The notes: generated by a model not told the origin, from the letters alone. 64,000 bases of DNA from Chinchilla lanigera (GCF_000276665.1 NW_004955426.1:610919-674918), one strand, 5' to 3'. Shown: positions 21,141-34,990, counted from the first letter of the stretch. Made by a program: numbers and translations.

Positions 21141-23520
21141 TGCCTCCTGAAAACCTAGTAAAGGTGATGAATACACCCACAGAACCCTCTCCGAGGTGCA
21201 CTTTAATGAAGAACCCTGTTCTGATCATGGGAAAGACATTGTTCTAAGACCTCAACAAGGCCTTGGGGGCCCCCCAAATTCTGATCCCTTATTGAAAATT
21301 CAACAGTGTCCTGTGTGAAATCTTTGGAGGTAAACCGAACTCAACAATTTCAAGATTTTCTGAAATAATCCTGCATGCAGCACAAATTCTATCACTTCTG
21401 GGCAGAGTCTTGGTAGCCCCAGTGTCTGGCATACAATGTTAGAGACATGCCACACACAGCACAATAAACAGAGACCATGAGACTGAAAGAGACTTGGAGC
21501 CAGTACAGGTCAGGTTTTGCCACCAGGGAAGTTATGAAATATCTCTTGGTTTTAGAGAGTTGGGAAATTTAAGAAACCAGGATTAGTGGGCTGCTAAGAG
21601 GATGGAGGTCAGGTTGGTCTTCATTAGCTGCTTGCTCAGCATGAGTTTCAGCCCTGATGTCCAGACCACAGTTTCGAGGTGTCCAGAAAATGCTACTGGT
21701 GTGCACAGGTTCTGCTCTGGGAGGGGGAAGATCTCTAAACACCATGTGTCCTTTGATTGGTTGACTTCTTTTCCTCCCAGTACCACACAGAGTTTCCACT
21801 CCAGCCTCTGGTTTTGAGGCCAGGGTAGCTGGTAAGGTTAGGCATCTGTTCACCACCTCACCTTGGCCTTCTCCCTCTGACATCTCAGATGGAGGTGAGC
21901 TGACCATCTGGAATTTTTGTACTTAGTGGCAGTTGAAGGGACACTTTTGTAAACAGTGCTTTTCTAGAGAGGAGTTACATGATTTCTCCCATGCCCAGGT
22001 GAGAATAGTGAGCGTCACTAGACAGCCAAGACTCACGTCTCCAGACACAGTTCCCAGGAACAAGGGCAACAGTATCAGACATTAAGGAAGAGTAACATGT
22101 AAGGAGCAGCAAGATAGTCCAAATACACTGAGTGTTTTGGTGCTGATTGATTTGAAGCAGCTTTCCACAATCTGCAAGTCTTATTCATGTGAAATGGGTC
22201 ATCATTTGCTTACCTTCGTCTTGGTTAGCACCCAGTGTGACAGACATCAGCATCACTCTGTTTGTTATAAACCTGGAGTCTTGTTTTCTAAGCATGACTG
22301 CCAATGAGGACAGAAGTTTTAGTGTGTAGTATTACAACTGAGTCAGCATTAAAAGATTTATAAAAAATGTTAATATTAGTCCTGGTATAGTTTAAGTGTT
22401 CTTTAATCAGTCCTTAGTGATTAGCACTGTCATGTAAAAATAATGCATAATGATGTCGGGATTTTATATCTTATTAAGTGCATTGGGTGTGTTTACTATT
22501 GACATATAAGGGCTAAACTGACAAGGAAAATTCCAATTGTTTTCCCTTCTGCTCTGAAAAAACACGCTTCTCATCTCAGTAGGATGATCCAGAGTCTGGA
22601 TGATTTTGTAGACCTAGGAGGCAGCTATACCAGAGAGGGAGTCTTAGTTATCAGCACAATGAAAGCAAAACCAGAGAAAGGTTTCTTGACACTCAGGACT
22701 CTTATCCAATACATCCCACATTACATAATAAAGCACTAGCTTATCAACGTTCTTTGCTAAGGGGGGGGGCTTCAGCCACTTCACTGTTCAGCGAAAGCCT
22801 CAGTTATCTGCTTATCTACCTACTAATCATACTTCCTCCTTCCTTCCTTCTTTCCCTCCCTCTCTCCTTTCCTTCCCATGTTCACTTATCATACATCTTC
22901 TCCCTTTCTCTCTGTTTACATCCGTCCTCTATCCACCTATGTGTATGTATATAAGCAAAGGAAAAAAGGACTGGCTTGAATGACTACAAGCACTGACTTT
23001 TCTCTCTCCTCCCCCAGCCCCTGATGCCAGAGGCTCCTGGTTGAATTAGTTCATCACCAACATGTAGGATACGCCCTCACAGAGTCAATGGACACCAGAG
23101 ATATCCTTGGTCTTCAAGAGTTGCTAATGTGGGCCATGCATTGAGTGTACAAGTCATAAAGGTAACAGGAAATCCCTGCTAGGAGGGCTTTCTTAGCACA
23201 GACATTAATTCCCCTGTGCACAGCTCCGAGCAAGGAATGCTTCCTATTGTGAGCTTTAGGAAAGGTTAAGCAGCTACTAGGTGACAGACAAGCAATGTCT
23301 ATTCCACATCCTTTGCCTCCATAAACTCGACAGCTGCATTCTATGACACAGATGGAGTGAAAACTCTGCCCTCACTGCTGCATATTTATCTCCCGCTAAG
23401 GGGGCGAGATCGCTTCTTTGAGAGAACCCATAAACACGAGGTCCTATAGTAAACAAATCAGAAAGGTCCAACTTGTATGCCATTTGCAGAAAAATTTGTA
23501 TGTAAATTTCTTTCTGCCAC
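21141..23520. other. Intergenic DNA downstream of CTNND2
   Basis: No exon or named repeat. A CT-rich low-complexity tract lies at about 22838-22905 (CTTCC/CTTTCC units). Confidence 0.45.
22838..22905. repeat. CT-rich (CTTCC)n low-complexity tract
   Basis: Imperfect pyrimidine-only tandem units. Purine-rich on the minus strand. Confidence 0.8.
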
Positions 23521-23526
23521 TTTATT
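23521..23526 (-). terminator. Candidate distal poly(A) signal for CTNND2
   Basis: TTTATT on plus reads AATAAA on minus, in the context CTGAATAAAGTGGCA, about 1.78 kb after the stop codon. The surroundings look unique and not repeat-derived. Which of this site and the one at 24386 is used cannot be decided from sequence. Confidence 0.4.
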
Positions 23527-24385
23527 CAGGAAACGAACCTTTTTTTCCCCAAAGATATGCATGAATAAAGTATACTGCTGTTAAATTTGGAGAATGAACC
23601 GTGGTTGTTAGCCTTTGTGTGCAGTTACACTGCGTAGAGTGAAAGGGAACAAGTTTCAAAGGAAGATGGCAGCCAATTTCTTTTGTTATTTATTTTTTTA
23701 TTTTTTCCAGTAACAGTTAACATTTACTAGGCACCTATTGGCCTCAGTCACTTGCATCTAAAGAGCAAAGCTAATTTACCCACAGCCCGTGTTCTTTGAA
23801 ATGGTTAGCCTTATTTCTTAGCTCTGTTAACCACTAGTCTAGCATTAGCTTCAAGTTCAATTTGAATCATCTAGTCCATAATTGTCTACTGCTCCCCGCC
23901 ACATGAACAAAAGTTTGGGGTGAGTAAGGTGAGCAGTTTACATTTTCTGTGGATACTTCAAGTAATTGGGCCCAAAGTGAAATTATTGAGTTGGCCATGT
24001 AGTGTTTGAGGGCATAAAATGTGGAAGGAAACTGACCTGTAGGAAGAGTTGGTATCCAAGAATGTGTGAATGTGTGAAAATCCTATAACTTCACTTCAAC
24101 TGGCCTAAGATCCTGAGTCACTAGATGGTCAGAAGATTAGATACAGTACAAAAGGAACAAGCTGATGTACATTGATACTAAAAACCAAAAACAAAGTTTG
24201 TACAGGATGAACAGCCAATGAAAACGCTTCTATCAAAGTAAGGTCTCACATAGGGCATTTTTATACATACGTGGACATACGCACACCCACACACGCACAG
24301 ACGCACAAGCAGGAATGTGTGTTTTGTAAGATAGGTCCTTGGAAATAGACATTCTTTGCAAATATGGATGACAGATCAATTGTAA

Positions 24386-24391
24386 TTTATT
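24386..24391 (-). terminator. Candidate proximal poly(A) signal for CTNND2
   Basis: AATAAA on minus, about 915 bases after the stop codon. A GT-rich stretch on the minus strand (plus 24262-24315, CA-rich) lies 70-120 bases downstream, a little far for a standard downstream element. Confidence 0.4.
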
Positions 24392-25306
24392 TTCTTTTAA
24401 CACTGTATCATCATAAAGAAAACTGGTATAAATGAAAAAATCTATTTCAAATATCTACATCTAAAATTTTAGGCAGTGAAAAAGCACTTCGTTGACAAGG
24501 AGTGTGGAATGATGTATGTTAATTGTCAGAAACTGCTGAATGCCTTGTTTTCAGTTGCCACAAACAAATTCACATATCAGAACGAACAATACTGCTAAAT
24601 ATCCTTTTTTTTTTTTTTTTTTTTTTTCCTGTTTTCTTTTGTGTTAAAACATACTGGGAGAAAGAAAAGAAAAGAAAAACCGGAAATCCATACATCTTTC
24701 AAAAGTCTGAGATTGAAGCAATATTTAGAACCATAGATGAGGAAACACGGCAGCATTGGTGTAATATACACAATGCGCTTTTCTTCTTTAATCTGTAATG
24801 TACATCAAATACTTTACAACAATGCATTAACAAAAGGCAAGAAACATCTTGCTGTACAGAGGAACCTCAATGCAACTTGAAGCCTAGAGTCACAACGGAT
24901 GAAGAGAGTAAACAAAGCGTGAGAAGCCGTCCCCCACAAAGTGTGTAAACTCTTCTGTCTTGTGCTTAATGATAACCTCCACACCCCGCCACCCTGACTG
25001 TCCTCTCTCTCCTCCCGGCAGCCACATTCAGTATAAAGCACTTTATATACTCTACAGCTCACACGAGAAAGGTCTTGCACACTGTCATATTTAGGATTGC
25101 TTTAGCTTTCTATCGATCTCTGAGTTAACTCTCGAGGCATTTAGCTCTCTAAAATAGCGCGTAAGATTTCCTTACTGGTTATCACAGCCTTCCTATGGAA
25201 CAGGCTTTAACAAACTAAATTTGCAGGGAAAAAAGAAAAAGAAAAAGAAATGTCTCGTGGTATGCATGCACATGCACGGTTCCTGGAGCGCCCTGTGCCC
25301 GGCTGC

Positions 25307-25600
<294 letters not shown>

Positions 25601-25659
25601 TCACTCTGGCCTGGCCTCCCTCTCTCCCATGGTTCCACCCTCTTCTAAGAAAGGCCATG

Positions 25660-25862
25660 AAGTCCAGAGTGGTGGTGCATGCCTGTAATCCCAGCACTGT
25701 GGGAGGCTGAGGCAGGAGGATTGCAAGCTTGAGCCCAGCCTGGCCAACTTAGACACATCATAAGAAACAAAAAAAATGAGAAAAAGCTGGGAATATAGTT
25801 CAGTATGAAGGCCATGAGTTCAATCTGCAAGACGGTGAAACCAAACCCTGGCCTCCTGCAAG
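25660..25862 (+). mobile_element. B4-type composite SINE (B1 + ID)
   Basis: The left B1 part reads 'gtggtggtgcatgcctgtaa', 'tcccagcactgtgggaggct', 'gaggcaggaggattgcaagc'. An A-rich linker follows, then an ID-like right part ('gctgggaatatagttcagta', 'ccatgagttcaatctgcaag'). Antisense to CTNND2. Confidence 0.88.
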
Positions 25863-25929
25863 ATTCCCCCCAAACAAAAAGACAGATCACAAACTTGCAC
25901 CAGCTCTTCTCTGAATACTGCCAACACTT

Positions 25930-27090
25930 CCCTCTTAAACTTATTTTATTTTATTTTTAAAGTGTGCACACTTATGGAGTGAGGTGAGATGACCTGACCC
26001 ATGTACACCAAGTGTCGTGTTTGAATCAGGGTAACTGACATTTTTGTCTCCCTTAGGACGTGTCATTTCTTTGTGTTGGGGACCTTCAAATTTCCCTCTT
26101 CTAAGTCTTCATAAAACAGGCTTTGTTGTAAGGTGCCCACTCTCCTGGGCTGTGTGGAAAGCCAGAGTGTGCTCCTGCTATTTGACTGCCTTCTGTGGCA
26201 TGCACCTGTGGCATGACCTCCCTTTCCCCTCCACCTCTGCACCCTCCTGGTCTCCAGTGACCATCATTCTAGTCACTACTTCTATGAAATCAACTTTTTA
26301 AGCTTCCATGCAAGGGTGAGAATATGCAATACTTGTGCCTGGCTTATTCCCTGGTTGTAATGAGCTCAAGTTTTATCCATGTTGCCCAAAATCACAGGTT
26401 TCCTTCTTTTTATGGCTGAAGAATATCCTATCTTGTATATGTACCACACTATCTTTTGAAAATTGCTACCTGGGTCCATATGCTATCACTGTATATAACC
26501 TTTTTCTGTATTACTAGTGTGGTAAAATGACATGAAATTGACCATTTTAACCATCCTGAGGCATGAAACTCGGTAGTATTAAGCAAGATTGCAGTACTGG
26601 GTCATCAGCACCACCACCCATGTCCATGACTTTCTCATTATCCCAAATAGGAAGGAGTTTGTACTTGTTAAATATAAATCTCCACCATCCTCCCTGTCTC
26701 CTGGAAGCCCCCATCCTACTTTCTGTCCCTGTGAATTTGCCCCTCTAGGAGTCTCAGTCTCATGTAGGTGGAGTCATACAGTATTTGTTGCCATTGACTG
26801 CCTTATTTCACTCAGCATATTATCTTCATCATTCATGTGTGTTGTAACACGTGTCAGAATTTCCTTCTTTTTCACGGTTGAATAGTACTCCCTTGTATGG
26901 ACATACCACATTTTATCTATCATTCATCCATGGATGGACACTTGGTTGTTTCTACCTTTTGGCTATTGTGATTTACACTGCTAGGAACATGGGCGTGCCA
27001 CTGTGTTTGAGTCTCTGCTTTTGGTTCTCTGGGGTATGTACTGAGCAGTGACTCAAAGAGTAATTCTAAGTTTAACCTTTCAAGGCAGCA
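25930..27090 (-). mobile_element. Old L1 (L1M-like) 3' end, antisense on plus
   Basis: Reads backwards on plus: 'gaaattgaccattttaacca', 'ccatgtccatgactttctca', 'gtggagtcatacagtatttg', 'ctgccttatttcactcagca', 'ccatggatggacacttggtt'. These are the reversed words of mammalian-wide L1 ORF2 C-terminus and 3' UTR. No intact ORF. Confidence 0.75.
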
Positions 27091-27151
27091 CCACTTTGCA
27101 ATAATAGTGACACCATTTTGCTAGATTCGTTTTTAAAATTAAAGCAGTAGA

Positions 27152-27247
27152 GGGGCTGGGAATTTAGCTCAGTGGCACAGCGACTGCCTGGCAAGCGCAA
27201 GGTTGTGAGTTTGATTCCCAGTACCAGAAAACAACAACAACAACAAC
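27152..27247 (+). mobile_element. ID SINE
   Basis: Full ID body, then a (CAA)n-rich tail. Flanked by AAAATTAAAGCAGTA on both sides (27135-27149 and about 27248-27262). Confidence 0.92.
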
Positions 27248-28569
27248 AAAATTAAAGCAGTATGGACTAGAGCTATAAAATATGAGCAGCTTATTTTCAT
27301 CTTCTCCTCATTTGTCTTGCTATCGTCAGTGAAGATGTACAAGGTCTAATGGTCATGCAGGTGTCACCCTATGGGGCAGAGAGAAGTCAGTAATATATCC
27401 GGTCTCTGTGTACACAGGAGACAGAGGCTCCCCTGGGGTTGGGCCATCCCATCACACCTTCCTAAGTGACTCCGGAGGACCAAAGTGTTTCCTAACTTGG
27501 CTCATATAGGAATGGACTGAACTGCAGAGTCCTGTGGGATTAGGAAGCTTTTGACTGGGTGGAGGGGGTTCTTCAGAATTGTCTGGTTGTCCCCAGGTGC
27601 CTCAATATTCCCAGTTCATGCTCTCTGCTGGCTCCTGTCTGATATAGGGGCCTAAGAGAATCAAGGGAATACAGAAGCCTTTGAAGTGTGTGAAGTCAAG
27701 AATTCCCTCTGCTCCAGACTAAGACAAAGAGTGCCCATGGGCTGATAATATATTCCTTCGCATTTGCCTCTGGGTGCTAGACCATCTCTTTCTCTTCTGA
27801 TTGTCTGTGGGTTCCTGCCGAGTACCTATCCTGAAGTGAGCAGGACCTTCCAAGGTGAGGGGGATCCCTGCAGCCAGTGCGTAATTCGGGGATGCACAAA
27901 GCTCTGCTTGTGTGCAGTTACTGGGAAGGAGGTCTGGTCTGAATTATGAAACACTCTTAAAGACATACAGTTTGATCACTTTCTAGCACATTTGGTAATT
28001 CCTCTAGAAATTGGTCTAAGTTAATAAATAATGATTTTTAATTAGTGTGGTATGTGTAAATGATTGCCTCTAATGGATCACCCATAATTCTTCTGTCAAG
28101 TAAGTGAAACCCCATCTTTTATACATAATTGATTTACACTAACAATTGATCAGTTCTGCAAAGCTGTCCAGTTTGCCCTGTGCTTCCAGTTAGTGGTGGC
28201 TGAATGCATGAGGCTGCCGTCTACCCATGCAAGTCCAAAAGTTCATAAAGCATAAACCCCTGTTAGCCCAAGGGTCTGGGAATGAGAGGGACTTTTGGAA
28301 TTAATCTATAAATCTGTTCAAACCAGGTCTCCCTGGCTGTGTGCATAGGTGAGAGTGCTCTTTGCTATTCTTTAGCAGGCTATGTGTCTGTGGAGGTCTC
28401 CACTCTGACACCGGGCTACTGTCGAAGTGCAGAGCATACAAAGGAAAACCTATCCAGGGAAAGAACTAGGAGCTACCATGTTTTAATTTCAGCAGGTACC
28501 ACATCTAATATTTAACTTGTTCAACCCTCAAAGGGCCACACATGTGTACATTTGTATGTTTCTGTCTAT

Positions 28570-28632
28570 ATCTATATTACCTGTCTACCTCCCATCCATC
28601 CTTCCATTTATCCATCCATCTACCCATCTACT
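28570..28632. repeat. (ATCC/ATCT)n simple repeat
   Basis: Imperfect 4-bp units: 'cccatccatccttccattta' followed by 'tccatccatctacccatct'. Confidence 0.8.
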
Positions 28633-28634
28633 TT

Positions 28635-28720
28635 CCATTTTTAGGTAAACCAACTTAAACTCAAAGCAGTTAAGCAACTTCTTCTGGACCTCATGGTGAG
28701 TCACACTTTGGAGATGGAAT
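28635..28720 (+). mobile_element. MIR-like fragment
   Basis: Contains 'aaactcaaagcagttaagcaa', trimmed MIR-like order: 'cagttaagcaacttcttctg' and 'cctcatggtgagtcac'. Weak. Confidence 0.35.
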
Positions 28721-31601
28721 TAGAGTACATGTAGGGCTGAGGTCCGTGTTATCTTTACCATGCTAACAAAAGCCTGGTGGCTAAGCCTTGGAGGGAAGTC
28801 CTTATTCAACTAGCTCTTGGCTCTACAATAAGAAAGGCAGTCTGTGGACAAAGGAGCTCAAAAAGAGGTGCAACTTTATGCTGGTCTCTGTGGCCAAGGA
28901 TGCAGTGCTAGAGGTCTCAGCAGGTCCCAGCGGAAATTACAAGGCTATGGCCCTCCTGCAGAGTGGGTGCTGGTTTTTTGTTTGTGTGTTTGGTTTCATT
29001 TTTATGGACAACTTGTTTGAAATTTTTTACTGTTATACATATTGTCTCTGGGTGGTGGATGTTTGCAGTTGAGCCTAAGCTTGCTATATGAATCCCTTAC
29101 CTTCTTCATCTACACTGTTTATAGGAGCCCACACCAACTATTCCCAAGGTCTGGTGCCCCCATCCTGAATGCATGTGGAACACACCAGCTAGGCTGATGG
29201 TGGGTGGCACTGCTGCGATTGCAGGGACTGAATTTGCTCCCCCGTCTAGGGATGTGAATGTCAGCTGATGAAACCGCCATAGTGGGAAAATGCTGGCTGC
29301 AGCATTCCTACGGGAATATCTGAAAGCATTCAAAAGTTGGCAGATGACATGTTCCCAAATATAAGCCCTCCCCTTAGCATAGCTAAAAATAAATGCATTT
29401 AAAAATATCACACAGTTTGCATAAGCCAGATATCTGTGAAGGAAGCAGAAGGATGCTCCTGTGTAGCCCTGGATATTTCTAGGCAGCCTTCTTCCCGAGA
29501 AGGGGAAGTATAACCAGCAGCACATGTGGGGTTAATGTTTGTGCTCGTCCTGTCTTCCTGTTTCCATACAGTTACCTTCACTGAAATTTTTCCTCAATAT
29601 CAGATCATTTAATCTAAATTATGAAGATTTTCCAACTCCATTAGTGCGATAACAGAAGACTTCATGTTTAGTTCCCACTAAGTGTGCTGGTGCTGGAGCT
29701 TGGATGTGGTTTGTTGTCTCCCAAAGGTGACTGAGCTGGAAGCTAGGTTCCTGGGTGTTGCGGTCAAGGTGCTGGAACCTTCACGTGGAAGATGGTTGCA
29801 TCATGGTGGCATCACTCTGGAAGGGGTAATGTTGGTCTTGCAGAGTGAGTTTGTTCTGGTGAGAATGGGTCTTTATAAAGTCCGATTCAGCTTGGCCTGC
29901 TACGATTTTCTTGGAAATTTTTAGGGGGAAAAATTCTCTTTGATGGATATTTTAAAATACTGCTTGACATTAGAATAGGGTGAGCAATCCCATTGCTCAA
30001 GATCCTTTGCTGGTCCCATCAGGGTTATCAGTGACACCAAGCTATGGCCACAGAACTCAGCTCTGCCCAAGGCCTCCCAAGTGCTGGTAAGGGACACAGA
30101 ACTTATTCTAATCCTGGTGCATTTTACAGCCTTTAGACTTCATTAAGTGTAGGCCAGGAATGCTGAGGAAAAACAGTGCTAGGCTAAGCTCATTCTTGTG
30201 TCTAGGAAACTATCTTAATGCATTGATTCTCATCCGAGTAATTGCTCAGAATATTCTTAAGAATGTGCCATTATGGACTCTTCTCCAAATATAAATGGGA
30301 GGCAGTTTTTAGAACCCACTATGACCCTACTATGAGATGCCAGTGACCTCTGGGCCACATCAGGATATGTTTTCATTCAACAAACATTGTCATTGTCAAA
30401 GTAGCAGGAGCCCTGGGAGGGGAAGACTGGTGTGGAGTACAGTGACTTGTTGGTGGCCTTCTTTCTACCCAGGAAACTAAAGACTACTCTTACACTCCTA
30501 CATGAAAAATACATCCTGACAGTTCTCTTGAAGAGCCAGAACAGTTTGCTCATTGTACTTACAGAATGTCATGGTATTTGCTACCAGAAAAATGGTTCAT
30601 TTCCATAAATGGAGTTGGCATCTCCAATACATTTGTGTATGCTTTTCTTTATGTTTAGGAAGGCATGTTGGCATATAAATACTTGGAGCCACCCTGGTGA
30701 CCTCCTTTCTAGTGTTCAAGACCCAGTTTATTTATTCACTGGCTTCTCTGCTTTTAGCAAAGACCAGAGCTGAGGGCTGGCCGATTAGCGATGTGTCAAG
30801 CAGGCCATAGGGCCTTGGTCTCATTAGGGGGTCAAAAACACCAGATGTCATCCAGAGTGGCCAAACATGGATTGGAAAATGAGGGGTAAAAGGCTAACTC
30901 CTCCACTGAAAACCACTTCTCCTGCAAACAACTGAATAGAGGGGACAGTTCAGTGACCACCCTGGGTCCTGCACAGACACAGAACATTTCCAGCTGCTAG
31001 AGTGGGGTAGCTGCAGGCCCACAGGGTGTTGAGGTACTGTCCCAGACATAAATATCCTTTGCATGTTTCCTTCCATCTGGTTATCGTGATTAGGTAAATG
31101 GTGGGCAAATTTACCTTCTCAGCCCAATGTTCCTAAAGCATGGCTGCAATGTAAGACATCCTTAGAAGCCAGTCCCATGGGGTTGTTTGGTGGCAAAGAG
31201 GTAGCAGGAGCCATCCTTGCTAGGATGCCCACCTTGCAAGAGAAATGAATACAAGGTTCTTGATCGAAACGGGGCAGAGGCTATGCCTCTTTGCTTTTCT
31301 ACTTCCTGCAGAACCACAGAGAAAATGAGTCCAATGAATGTTTGTTGAATAAAACGCATGCATGTGCACACATGCACGTACAAAGGCTGGCTCTTTAAGT
31401 GTCTGCTGTTAGGTGCTCCTCAAACTAGAACAAGGCACAAATCATTAAGTCATTCTGTTAAAATGAGTTAACTCTGTATTTAGCTCTGTGGAAGAGCTGA
31501 GCATATGAAGGTGGTGACTAAGAAGACTCTCTCCTGTGCTTTTAACAGCCTTCTTGTATTGACAGTGTTGGTTCCCCAGTCATACGCTGAGAAGTAGTAA
31601 T

Positions 31602-31646
<45 letters not shown>
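31602..31646. repeat. (AGC)15 trinucleotide tract; (CTG)15-class in CTNND2 sense RNA
   Basis: Fifteen uninterrupted AGC units (45 bases) in the last CTNND2 intron, about 0.9 kb downstream of the penultimate exon in transcript direction. It is followed by imperfect CCGCTACCGCTGCC units. On the gene's sense strand it reads (GCT)15, that is CUG-type repeats in pre-mRNA. Confidence 0.97.
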
Positions 31647-31647
<1 letters not shown>

Positions 31648-31885
31648 GCTACCGCTGCCACCACAGCTGCAGTGAACACTCAGTGCATTGTATTTAGCTG
31701 TTTATATAGAGTCAATGTGTCTATGTCATTGGTAATCTCCATGGATAATGAATCCTTTCCTCCTAATGACAGTTGGCAGTATAATAGGAACTGCTCATTA
31801 CCTGCCTAGAAATTAGGTAATTGCTCTCTAGGGACTAGTACCTTATACTTGGCTATTTGGGGTGTTCTTTTAATGTCATACCTAT

Positions 31886-32210
31886 ATTAGTCCATTTTCA
31901 CTACTATAGCTGAACACCAGAGACTGGATAACTCTATAAAGAAAGAGGCTTAATTAAAATACAGTTCTAGAGATTCAAGGGAAGGTGTTGGGACTGCCTT
32001 AGATGTGAGGATCTCATGGCAGATGGCATGAAGCTATATAAGACAGAGGTCACATGGCAAGGCACGGAGCAGAGTGGAGGGATCTCAAGTAAACTATCTC
32101 TGGGTGCCCTGCAAACTTCTCTAATCACTTTTGAGGGTCCCAGTGACCTTCCACTAACTAGGCTCCTCTTCTAAAGGCCCTACAATTTCAGTATTGAAGA
32201 TTGAGACCAA
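31886..32210 (-). mobile_element. MaLR (MST-like) LTR
   Basis: Starts 'tattagtccattttcactac' and continues 'gaacaccagagactggataa', 'aaagaaagaggcttaattaa' and 'atctcatggcagatggc'. This is the reverse of an MST/THE1-class LTR 3' end. Confidence 0.65.
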
Positions 32211-32523
32211 CTCTCCAGTATCTGAAGGCTTGAGAGACAAACCACATTGAAACCACTGCAGCACCAAGATGGAGAACTTGCTTCCACCACCAGTTCAGGC
32301 CTGAAGTTACAGTGAAGTTACAAGTTGTTTGGGAATTTGAGGCTGTTCCAAGGACTGCGAGCACACTGCCCACATGTAAGCTATGACAGATGTGAGCCCA
32401 GAGCATCACAGAACTTTTGTTTTCAGTTCTGGATGAGCGTGAGATAGAAGTTAATTTATTTTTTAAAATTCTAGGTTGCTTCACAAATCAAAAAGAAAAA
32501 TGAATACAGTCATGTTGCAATTA

Positions 32524-32754
<231 letters not shown>

Positions 32755-33442
32755 TTAGAACGAAGAAGTTACTTTATCAACTTGCCAAGCCATCTGCCTC
32801 TTCCAATAACATTCACATTGCGGACAGGGTCAGGGCAGGTGCAGCAAGCAGATGGCCATCTTGCAAGTTTTATTGCCTTCTTTCCTGCTGAAAACTGGTG
32901 GATAATAAAAGCTTGTCACCTGCACTGAAGCATGCAGGAGTCTGTATCAGCAGCTTAGTTTTAGCTGGAGAATGACAAGAATAAAATTTCTAATTTGAGC
33001 TCACAGAAGTGCTTGATCATCTTTCAGATAGTTCATTTCTCAAAAGCCCAGAGGACAGACAGAGAGCACCAGCTGAGTGTCTCTGGCACTTATGGAGGGT
33101 GGAGGCTTTGGAATTCTGTCAGAGCGGAGACAGGAGCCCCCTGCCTGCCTTCTGGCCCATCTGTGGACTGGCTGGAAGGAAGGAAGGCCTCCTCCAGTAG
33201 CCTGCAGCTTCCACAGGCCTGGAACAGGTGCCTATCTGCTAGTTTCTCATCTGCAGCACTTGAGGTGCATGCCACAGGTCTAGAGGAGGGGCTCAGGACC
33301 CTACTTCCCCCAAAGCTGCTGAAAGGTCATGGTTTAAGAAAGCTCTGGAAAGCGCTCTTGTCTAGCATCAGTAGGACAAAGAAAATCAAAACAGAACAAC
33401 CTAACAAAAGCCTTAAGAAGTAAGAAGGGCTTATATTTTGTG

Positions 33443-33841
33443 CTATGATTTAGTTCTGGAATGCTACCCCTAAATCACATGCTTTCAAGGGTGAGCATGA
33501 GAAGGTGACTGGATCATGGGTTTGCTGTGCTAATCAGTGGACTGGTCCATGGAGGAGTTTGTGGTTGAATGTGCTGTTAGGATGTAGGGCCTGGTCAGAA
33601 CAGGGCTGTGACTTGGTGGAGTGTGTCTCATTTTCTGGCTCCTTCCTTTCCTCTCTCTGCTTCCTGGCCACCGTGATGTGAGCAGCTTTTCTCCCCTGTG
33701 CCCCTAGCCTTCTGTGCTCCTTCTCCCTTGGAGTCAGCCAACCATGGAATGAACGCTTTGAAACCATAAATAAAGTAAACCTCTCTTCAGTTAAATTGTG
33801 GGTGTCCAGTATTGTGGCCCAGGAATGGGAGAGTAACTAAG
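33443..33841 (+). mobile_element. MaLR-type LTR
   Basis: Starts 'tgtgctatgatttagttctgg' and ends '...aatgggagagtaactaagata'. It has a polyadenylation-like 'ccataaataaagtaaacctc' near the 3' end. The layout is that of rodent and placental MaLR LTRs. A second partial relative begins at 34848. Confidence 0.6.
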
Positions 33842-33967
33842 ATACTTTGCTTCCAGAATCTAAGGGATAATGAAATGTACTCACACTCCATCTAATCTTC
33901 CAGAGATTAGATAGACACTGAGTTAGCACAACCTATCAAAGTTTAGTTCATGTATCCACGATTATTA

Positions 33968-34085
33968 TTATTATTATTATTAATTTATTTATTTATTTTG
34001 GTTTTTCTCGGGTACCGGGAACCGAACTCACGACCTTGCGCTTGCCAGGCAGGCGCTTTTGCCACTGAGCTAAATCCCCAGCCCC
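33968..34085 (-). mobile_element. ID SINE with (ATT/ATTT)n tail
   Basis: Reverse-complement ID body ending GAGCTAAATCCCCAGCCCC. Flanked by a perfect 15-bp direct repeat, TATCCACGATTATTA, at 33953-33967 and 34086-34100. Confidence 0.93.
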
Positions 34086-34847
34086 TATCCACGATTATTA
34101 GCTAAAGGCACATAATAGCTGTGTAATAACACTCCTCTTGGGAAATTTGGCTTGGGAAGTGAGGGTGAGAACCTTGATCACTCTTCTATCTTCTCTGCTT
34201 CAATGCAAATCACTACTGTCTCTGTCTTATTAAGGAAATTACTGTTTCTCTCCTAGACCACTGGGTCCTTCATGATGGTCCAGCTTCCTATTTACCCAGC
34301 TCTGCTCTATTCATCCCATTACCAATAGCTATAAGTATCACGGTGTTGAACAAAATGGATTATGCCACTCCCCTTGTTTCTAATGTTGCAGTGTCCTCCA
34401 CGCTGTGACTGCTTTCTGCTCCATGTGACTTGAGCCCTGCCTTACTACCCAAGCATTTCTCAGCCCTTTTCTCCCCCTAGCTCCTGCTTCTGTTTCCCGA
34501 TTGGTAAGCCATGTCTGTGTGGCTTCGGGAAGGTTGTACTTGCTGACCTTTCTCCCTGGAGCTAACCTCCCTTGTATTCTGGACTGGCTGCCTCCTTGTT
34601 AGTGTTTAGGTATCAGCTCGGACATTTCTTCTTCGCCCAAGGCAGGTATTAATTACTGGGTCACAACACCTGACAACCACAGCCTAGAGGCAGACAAGTT
34701 TAATTTGACTCACGGTTTCCAGGGATTCAGTCCATGACTGGTGCCCTAAGGCAGGACCAGCATGGCAGAGGGGCTCATTCATCTCATGGTGGCTGGGAAG
34801 CTGGGCAGAGGAATAGCACCAGAAAAGTAAGCAGGGCTTATCTCTTG

Positions 34848-34990
34848 TGTTACGGTTTAGATCTGGAATACTCCCCCTAAGCCTCATGTTTCAGGGTGGG
34901 CTTCAGAGGGTGATTGAATTATGGGTTTGCTGTACTTATCAGTGCATTGGTTCACTGAGGAGTTTGGTTGAATGTACTGTACTAATCCCC
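34848..34990 (+). mobile_element. Partial MaLR-type LTR related to 33443-33841
   Basis: 'tgttacggtttagatctgga', 'ctaagcctcatgtttcaggg', 'ttatgggtttgctgtactta' and 'gaggagtttggttgaatgta' align word by word with the first 150 bases of the LTR at 33443. The 3' part is missing. Confidence 0.6.

Larger units (their letters stand above)
23521..25306 (-). other. CTNND2 3' untranslated region (extent uncertain)
   Basis: Starts immediately after the TGA at 25307-25309. It is free of obvious SINE or LINE insertions for about 1.8 kb, in contrast to its surroundings, which suits a constrained 3' UTR. It contains a pure A-tract on the sense strand (plus T-run at about 24605-24627) and two AATAAA candidates. 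If the proximal one is used, the UTR ends near 24370. Confidence 0.5.

Noticed and set aside
32995..33423. 142-residue plus-strand ORF in a CTNND2 intron
   Set aside because: Overlaps three other ORFs, no domain, and codon use appears random.
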